The notes beneath the pieces are model-generated. The model made no database searches. It worked only from the letters and a program-made list of their open reading frames with translations, and was not told the DNA's origin. This document shows, in pieces, positions 54,501-63,500 of a stretch of DNA of 64,000 nucleotides (the stretch's first letter is position 1; each line of letters begins with the position of its first letter). Position numbers and translations under genes: made by a program. Source of the DNA: Sipunculus nudus (taxonomy: Eukaryota; Annelida; Sipuncula; Golfingiida; Sipunculidae); contig CM049306.1 in the NCBI GenBank assembly GCA_026874595.1, positions 57,606,019 to 57,670,018 on the forward strand, in the 5' to 3' direction.

Positions 54501-57500
54501 TCTTACACCTGTTACAGCACCATCAGACTTGAAACGCAGAGTGGTCTCCACTGTTAACATTCCGCCTTGCTTGTCCTGGTGGCGACTCCTGGTGGCAGCT
54601 CCTGGAACTGCTAGGTCTGAGGTGCAATAGAGTACACATTTGCATCAGCATCACTGGGTAAATTTCTGTTCTTGGATATAAAAATATCTTTTATGAAAAA
54701 TAGTGCTCTTGTGGAAAATAAGCAAAAGCTGAACAAATATCATTCTTTAAAATAATATTTGTAAAAATGCATTTTATTTAACTATTTATTCAGTCAGTAT
54801 GTTGAATCCTTCATAGACAGGGGCACAATTTACTTCTGAACCCCCCCCCCCCCCAAAAAAAACTCAACCTTTTCCATCACAGAGTAATAAACAGCTCATA
54901 TAACATGAAGGTAAATGTACTCTTTTGAAGTATATCAGAATAATTATTTATTCTCTTACATTACAAATACATTCAAGTTTATTTCAGTATAATGAATTTA
55001 AATTTGCACAATTAAATGAATACTTTTTTTTAATTCTATACTTACAGTCAGGGCAGGTTGCTGCAAAACAAATAAAAGACATTTTCACAGTTGTTAGACT
55101 ACTTATAATGAATGTTCATAAACTCTTAAATTTGTTTGTGCTATATATATTAAGAATAATAAAAAATACCTTATCTGTTTATCAATGCAGTTTATGATGT
55201 TACTAGACAGTCAGAGCCATCTATAATCATAAGTATTCATGCAATAATAAATATATCATTAATTATTTAATTTATATAAATATCAAATATAGCCTCTGAA
55301 GTGAATACTGGTAGACAAATGTTAATATTAAAAGGGATCTTCATATTTCCTGACTACCTGGGAAGCTGCAGGCAAATCCTTCGGAAGCAGTACACTTCAT
55401 GTCCCTCCATTTCCAATCATCTTCCCGGGAGAGGGCAGCACATTCCTCTGGATCTGGACCAGGACGACCTTCCACCCAGTTCTGATATGACAGGGATGCT
55501 CCGGATGTCCAGCTAAATCTTGATGAAGAGTATTTCAGACCTATAAAGAAACATTATTATTCAATTTTGTGTTGGGAACCAGTTCTACTTTTTTTATTGA
55601 TCATCAGTAAAAATTGGTTGACCTCTACCAGCCAAGAATTGGAAAAAAGAAGTGTGAATTTCAGATATGAACCATATCATTATAAGAACCATGTATATAG
55701 ATATATATGATTCTAAATGACAAGATGTCCAAGTGTGATTAAAAATTTGCTTTCTTATGGATATTTCACCACAGTTTTCAGTATAACTAACTCTGCCACT
55801 CTGATGTGGTCTGTAAATTGATTGATTGTCAGAAATGTTTGTTTTTTTTATTGTCATAACTGCTCCTATAAATGTCATTATTTTGTTTTTTGGGGTTTTT
55901 ACCCCTTGAAGGCTAAATCTGGACAGAGACATACCTTATGGATAAGGATACTTGCAACGTCAAAGTATATATATCTCATTGGCTATTGTCATGGCACAGA
56001 TTACTTAAATTATCAATTTAGTTTATAATTTGATTGGTAAAGTTTTTTTCACACTTTTTTTGGGGTTGAGAGTACATCATCATTACAGGCATAAGCAAAA
56101 CTTTTACCTAGATACCAATATTTGAAGCCAACAAATCTGAAAGATGCCTCCATCTGTATTGCCAACTTGTCCTGCTTTTCCTTTGTTTCCACAGTGACCA
56201 GATTTCCACCACGCAGAACACAGGAAGCACTCGCCTCGACATACGTCTTCTTATCCACAGAGAGACTGACACAACTGTCTCCATCAGGGAAACTGTCCAG
56301 AGGACATGGAGCCTTTACTGGAAGAGACAGTGTATGGATTAGACAAGTTTCTCTAAGGATGTTATAGAATAGTTCATACTGGTATGTAACAGGGGAGCAT
56401 AAACTGTGTAAATCAGCATATAGGTTACACACAGATAAAGACAAGAGTGCTTAACTGCAAAATGTAAATATAATCAATCCTGCCCTTTTTAGTTCAAGTG
56501 CTGAATTTCAATAAATGATCAATTTACTTTGAGACACTAAGTTATGCTTATGAAAGAGGTTCTGCAAAATATTTTGAAACCCCTTTTCAGGAAATGCAAT
56601 TTTTTCAAATTTGAGCATGCTTGTGTTACAAACCAAACTTTACCTTTTGTAAACTTAAAATATTTACATAAAAGCTTAAAAGATTTGTTGTTGCTGATAT
56701 TAATTTTTTATAAATTTTGAAGAGAAAGTGAATGCTTACTCAAACAAGTGGTCTTAACACATGCTAAGTCAACTGTCAGTAAAAGTATATTGTCAGTAGG
56801 GTAACAGTTTTTTCTATACTATCTATAGAATCATATCAATACAAAGCAATATTTATTTATCACAATCCATAGTACTTAAGCAAGGTTTGGCAGAACATGG
56901 TAATACACAAAAAGGTCAATTCCAGGCAAACCTGTTCTCTATAGTTTTGCTTTGCATTTAATGCATAATGGTTTTTTATAGAAATAGACAAATGATACAT
57001 AAATCCTAACTTAATCAATACAAATTATTATAATAATGTTGATAATAATCACAGATCCATATCTAGGATATCTCTAGAACTGGTTTAAACTTAACCATTT
57101 TTTTAAATATGATTTGATCACAATAATTTTAAATACTCCTACTGCAAGGTTTATCGTTTTTCTCAATCCTAAGACTGTTTAAATGTACATTACTAGAGAT
57201 GTATCATATACAAAGGACCATCAGAGGCAAATTATAGATCTAACAAAAATTACATTAATCTATGGAGAGTTTGCATTTTTATAAAATCTAAACCTGCCAA
57301 AAAGAATGTTCTGCAGTTTCACCAAATTCAGTTTTAGTTTAGCTAACAAGTGAAGAGTTTCAAAGTAACAAAACCAGTTTCTTATTTTCATGTTAGTCCT
57401 ACAGGGTGCTGGGCAAGAAATTCTGTTTTTACCATCGACCACACTCTTCTCCACAAGAGCACTCCAGGACTGGTACATGATGTCTACAGTCCCCACTTGT

Positions 57501-60500
57501 ACAGCTCCAGCACGACACCAGGCAGCCTGACACACAGCTCCACCTATTGTGATTTGCTTGTAACTGCGATAGAAGCCGGCCACCTTGGACCTGAGGACTG
57601 CCTTGGTCTGTCTCGCCAGCATCCGTCCATTACTGTACACCTGGAGACCACTGTCCTGCTTCCACGATATCCCCAGGTTGTACCACTGTTTGACATGTAG
57701 TGACCTTAGCTGTACACTCCATACTGACACCTTGCTCTTCATGATCACATGGAAAGCACCAAACCTACAGAACAAAAGCCATGGCATTACTTGTCTGTCC
57801 AAGACGGCATTTTGAAGTATTAAAGCATTTGTTATGCCTTTTGAGGTAGGAATGGGAAGCTTCTTGGGGTTTATGATGAATTTGGGGGGGGGGGGGGGGG
57901 TGCCTTCTTTTTGGTCCCCCAATGCTCAATAAACAATAACAAGGATTTGTTTGTTATTTCTTCTGTCCGTGTTTGTACTAGATCTAAAATACAGCTGATT
58001 TTCCAAATAATAGTCAATTTTGCAGACAGATGACAGATTTTCACCTTATATTTATTTTCAACTCTGACCTTACTTTGAAGATCATGACCTACTTTTACTT
58101 ATCCAATTTCACTAAAAATTTTATTATTGCTTCACTGCTTCAAATTGCTTCTCTGGATGGCTTATCCCCCTAGAAACATTTCATTAATCTCTTGCTAGCA
58201 CTCAAGAGTTGAAGGTGGACACTGTAAAGCTCCAAAGGTATAAAATGTTGAAAATTGTTATTTGGCAACAATTTAGCAAGATTTCAAAGACCATGTTTGA
58301 CTGAGCTCGAGTAAACACTCAGCATCAAAGGTCAAGCTCTTACAGCATCTAGAAGTTTAAAAAAAGCAGGTAAGGGGCAGACTTCCCTTGCAATCACTGG
58401 GCAATTGCAGACCTCTAAGTTATATCAATATTTAACTTTAAATTTGAACCAGTTCCAGTTATTTCAAACTAATGTGAACAGGGTATATTCACACTTGAAA
58501 GGGGCACAGCCCCTAAGCACATATGTCACCTATGAAGGTAAAATATTCTTCAGAAATAATTATGACAGAATATCTGGTTTACCTGTACACCACGGCGAGG
58601 CCATATCCATCATCACACTCGGCACCACTGGAGAGGTAGTACGCGTTCTCGACCAGCTTGGTGAACCGCAACTTGAACATCATTGTGAAGCCATCAGTAC
58701 ATCTGTCAAGATCGGCCAGACAGTCGTCTTTCTTTGGAGTGATGATGACACTCTGCCCAATCTGGCCAGTGAGATCGAATACAGCTCCAAATGTAAACTT
58801 GCGGATCTGAACACTTGTTGATATGCTGACACTGAAGTAGTTGGTGGTGATTACCCGATTGATAAAGTAGTCCCAGGTCATGCGTAGAACTTGTACTGTG
58901 TTGATGATCACAACTCCTGGAAATTTAAATTGATATTTTGAAGTATTAAAGCATTTATTATGCCTTTTGAGGTAGGAATGGGAAGCTTCTTGGGGTTTAT
59001 GATGAATTTGGGGGTAACATCTGTACCCAAACAGTAGGTCCTTCCTGTAATTGTGGCATTTTATAAAAAAATACTATAATTTAAAAAAAAAAAAACAAAC
59101 CTTCTTTGTTACTTAAAGAGTACTTTATATGTCCGATAAACTGCAGGGCAAAAAAGGGTTACATGTCATGTGTTTTCCATGAATTCTTATGTATTCACCA
59201 CCTACTCCAATGGCTTCAATTTAACCTTTTACTTTGCTCCATCAGTGTTTTGCTCATCCAACATTTTGTAAAAGTATATTTCATTGAGATTACCTCATTT
59301 TGAGTATAGATTATAATGGTTGGTTTTGAATGAACAACAGGACAACAATGAAGCAGCCAGTCACCTCTGTGTACTGCAACACTTTCAGGTCTGTAATTCC
59401 TCAATGATTCTGATCTGTTCATGTAAAATCTCACAGATAATATACATTAACAAAATGCTTATGCGAATCTTCTTTGAGTATGTAAAATTATTGGCTGAAC
59501 CTTGGTGTATTCATTACAGTTAAGTGGCCATATGCGCTTAAGCAAAGAACAGAATAAATTACAACTTCCACCAGAACATTTAAACAACTTAACTGTATTT
59601 ATTAATGTGTGGCCTTGTAACACTCCTACATTTTCAGCATTATATTCAAGTTGATATTTCCTTCAGGCATAAACATTAATCCACTATATAAACAGACAAC
59701 CTAAGCGCTGCTAATTAAATTATCTCTCTATTGAAAATTTAAAGGGACATAATCAGGAGCAATATTGTGTCTATTCTTTCACATTATCAGTTGAGTTTTG
59801 CTTTATACAAAAGTTTTCAAGCAAAACCATCCAAGCAAACAGTCTCAGTACCTCCCATACAGCTGTTTAACACTTTGTTATGGTTTTGCATTGTAAGTAA
59901 ACACAGTCCACCTGTGTGACAGGAGGTCCGATTTGGCACATGATCCAAAACAAGGACTGGTCCAAACTAGTTCATACACACTCCTACATTTTCAGCATTA
60001 TATTCAAGTTGATATTTCCTTCAGGCATAAACATTAATCCACTATATAAACAGTGTCCTCTGATCAACAGATTTGTGCCATAGGTCCAGGGGCCTCAGCT
60101 GAAAGACACTCTCAGCACAGTAAGACCCTGTGTACTGGGTCCCTCAGTCACCACAAAATGCAATGTTTCAGCCAGCAGGAAAATGTGATACATTTTTTGG
60201 GCCAAGTAAGTCAGGACATCTTCTGATTGACAGGTGTTGTGGCCTGGGCGATGTACAGAGCCCCAGGCACCGTGTTTATGTTGACGTCAGTGATTGCAGG
60301 AGTAAGCAAATATTTTCAGCACAATATTTTGGCAGGTACCAATTTATTTCAAAGAGAAGATGCAATTTTTTGTGTTATTTCAACATGTTTTATAGGTGAT
60401 TAGGCCCCTTTCATACTTGGCATATGAGTTTGATGTGAAATGGCCTGATAATTGCAACTGACCTCTTTCTTCCCAACTGATCTGTTTCACTCTTGCGTTA

Positions 60501-63500
60501 CACATCTCAAGGGGATTGTCAGGATTTGGCTGATTTTGTAGATAACAACCCTGATTGATGATGCACACACCTGCAGTCTGAAAAAAATATATAAAATAAA
60601 GCTATAATCAAAGAAACAAACAGATAAACAAACAAAAATTTAAAACATTCAAATTAAAGATACAAAGAAAATGCTTATAAAAGTAAGTAATCAGCCATCA
60701 CTGACAACCCTTGGATATATATACACTTTACCTTGAGACAATAATGATACCTTCTGAAGAATATTCAAGCATGTATGAAAAATTACTTGTGGTGAATTAT
60801 CTTCCTATGTTTATTTAGGTCCAAACAAAAAAAAATATTGTTCTGCAGATTTGCCACTACCATTTTTGTGGATTTTTAAGTGTGATTTTTTTGCAAATGA
60901 TGACCAGATTCTTAGTAATGTTGCTAATTGAAGCTACAGCACAAATTCCCTAAAAGAATTGTTAGAGGTGTGGAAAATGGACTAAATTTGTGTTGATCAT
61001 ATACAACGTTTTCAAGAACTGGAGCATATTTCTGTATTTTCTACTAAAAAAATTTTGATCCCAGTCTGTAGAACAATAATTATTGTTCCCTGCTTCTGCA
61101 GAATGGGGGACATTGATTTGGGTTTGTCTGACTGTCTGTCTATCCCTCTGTCTGTTCGTCCATCAGGTTTATTTCCGGACAATAACTTTCCTAAATATTA
61201 TCCAATTTCATTCAAATATGGGTCTGTGATTGCTCTGATGCATACCCTGGTTGGGATTGGTTTAAGAGTTTCTGAAAATTTATTTTCACCAGCTCCAAAA
61301 CAAACAAAATATTTTCCCTTTTGTTCCCAATTCACAACAAAAATTATGAAATGTGGAGACATCTTCAGAGGACAATTAAAACTAAAACACAGGCACTATA
61401 ACATTGGATGACATCTTTAGGGGAAAATAAAAACTAAAACACATTCAAAAGGCAAGCATGAAGATCACAGGAAGTTAAAATAACAAGAAGTGGAAGCAGA
61501 GGACATAAATTCCAAGAATTTGCTTGTTTTGTGTGTGTGGCCATGTGGAAAGTTTAACCTCTTACTTCTTCACCTTTATTTTATGAAGTGATGTTAGAAT
61601 ACATTTCATGTTGTGATTTTGTGACTTGTTCAATGTTGATGTTGGCAGAATGACTTTAAGCCTTCAAATACAAAATTGAGAGTTTGTTTTGTCTGTTTTG
61701 TTCTGGTTTGTTTTGTGTCCAGTGGTTATTGAAAATAATAATCCTATTAATAACACACATATTTCTGTATTTGAGAACAAATTGGAATTTGAACATAGCA
61801 GTGATAAAGAATCAAATATCATTTCAAACATTTAAAATTTAAATATTTCAACTCTCACTGTTGAACTAAGGATGTTTCATCATGAAGTTAAAGCAATTGA
61901 TGGTGTCTTTTAACTGACATTTTATTTCGGAATAATTATGGTACTAACATCTAATGAAAGCCAGATACAAAAGATTATTTATACTTTTGATATCCTTGGT
62001 CCATAAATTTCAGATACTGAAATGTTTGACACAAATTCTTTGCAGGGTATGGTGTTGCTTCTTCAACATAACTGCCAGAGTACTCTATCACAGTACAACT
62101 CCTCTGTTAAAATATTATCAACAAGAGCACTCCAAGAGCACAGAATAGTTGAAACTTTATCATTTAATATTTATAGTGAGTTTCATTAAAATCTGTCATT
62201 TACCTGGTAAGTTATCATGGCAACACCATAAAAAATCCTGGTGACCTGTGACCTCATTAAATATGATCAAAATCAAATTTGCTCAAGATAAGTTTAAACT
62301 TAGATTGACGAAAATCCACCAAATCTCTGATAATTTATTGTGGCACCACCAAAAGTTAACAGACAGATAAGATATATAGCGTGCCTCAAAAGGGTACCAC
62401 TTTATAAAATTGCTTGCCAGAACTGACCCTTCTTGCACACTTTCCAGTGGTCCTGTCACAGCTTAAGCAGACACTGTTGTACACAATGAACCGGATATGA
62501 CTCGTGTAGATGACCTTGTCATAGCTGATACTGATGGCATAGCTGCGGGCCTCAGGAAGCTTACACTGGATCTGATTGGTTGTCAGTAGTGAGGCTTCAG
62601 TTTCCAGCACCTTTGTTGTCTCCTCATACTCTCCAGTGTCTAAGTTTAGCTGGAGATAAAAGGAACAGATGAAAACAAATTTGGTATAGAGCAGGGCTGG
62701 GCTAAGGCTAATAATAAAATGAAAGTTGATATTTATGAGTCCAGATATTGACGTCTTTATTTTGCAATAAGAAATCACAGCAAGATAGATTTGTGTTCAA
62801 GTTGATGATAGTTTGATCGTTTCAAACTTGTAAAGATGCCGCACATTTGTCCACTACTTCTGCATTCTCAGGATATACCTCAGGAGTATAAAACAGAATA
62901 TAAAATACAAAGAGCAGACATTAATACGCTAAGGCCAAAAAAATAAAAGGTATGGTTCTCAGGCACCTCCCGCATCAATTTTAACCCCCCACATCCAAAA
63001 TTTTATTTTTTTTTCATCTTACAAAAAGATAAAATAATACAATTTTGATTAGATTTCCTTTATTATGTAGTGCTTTTACAATTCTGTTATTTTCACACTT
63101 TTCTCTGATAATATGACATTTTTATCGAACATACAAAAAAAGGTTAAAAAATAAAATATCGCCCATCCGCACCAATTTTGAAAAAAAAGTGCCTGAGAAC
63201 CATACCTTTTTTTTTGGCCTACCACTTTTGGCGAATATCTGTGTTTCATTACTTTCTGCAGAACTTTTTCCACCAGGGCTTGGGTATTTCACTGCAAACT
63301 AGAGTAGAAGCGATTCATTAAATCATTAGTAATTTGCCTACAGAAAGCATGGATGAAAGACACTTTAGACAGCCTGCAAATAAAATTTCATGATTCTTCA
63401 TGACTTTTTGAAAATTCCTAAGAATCATGACTGTTAATGTACTGAATTTTAAATTTTCAAAATTCATGAATTTTTTCAGGGCATAGGAACCCTGCAGATA

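Noticed and set aside
61055-61411. Plus-strand 118-codon frame
   Set aside because: Lies in an old interspersed repeat with a TCTGTCTG tract inside intron 2; no domain-like content.
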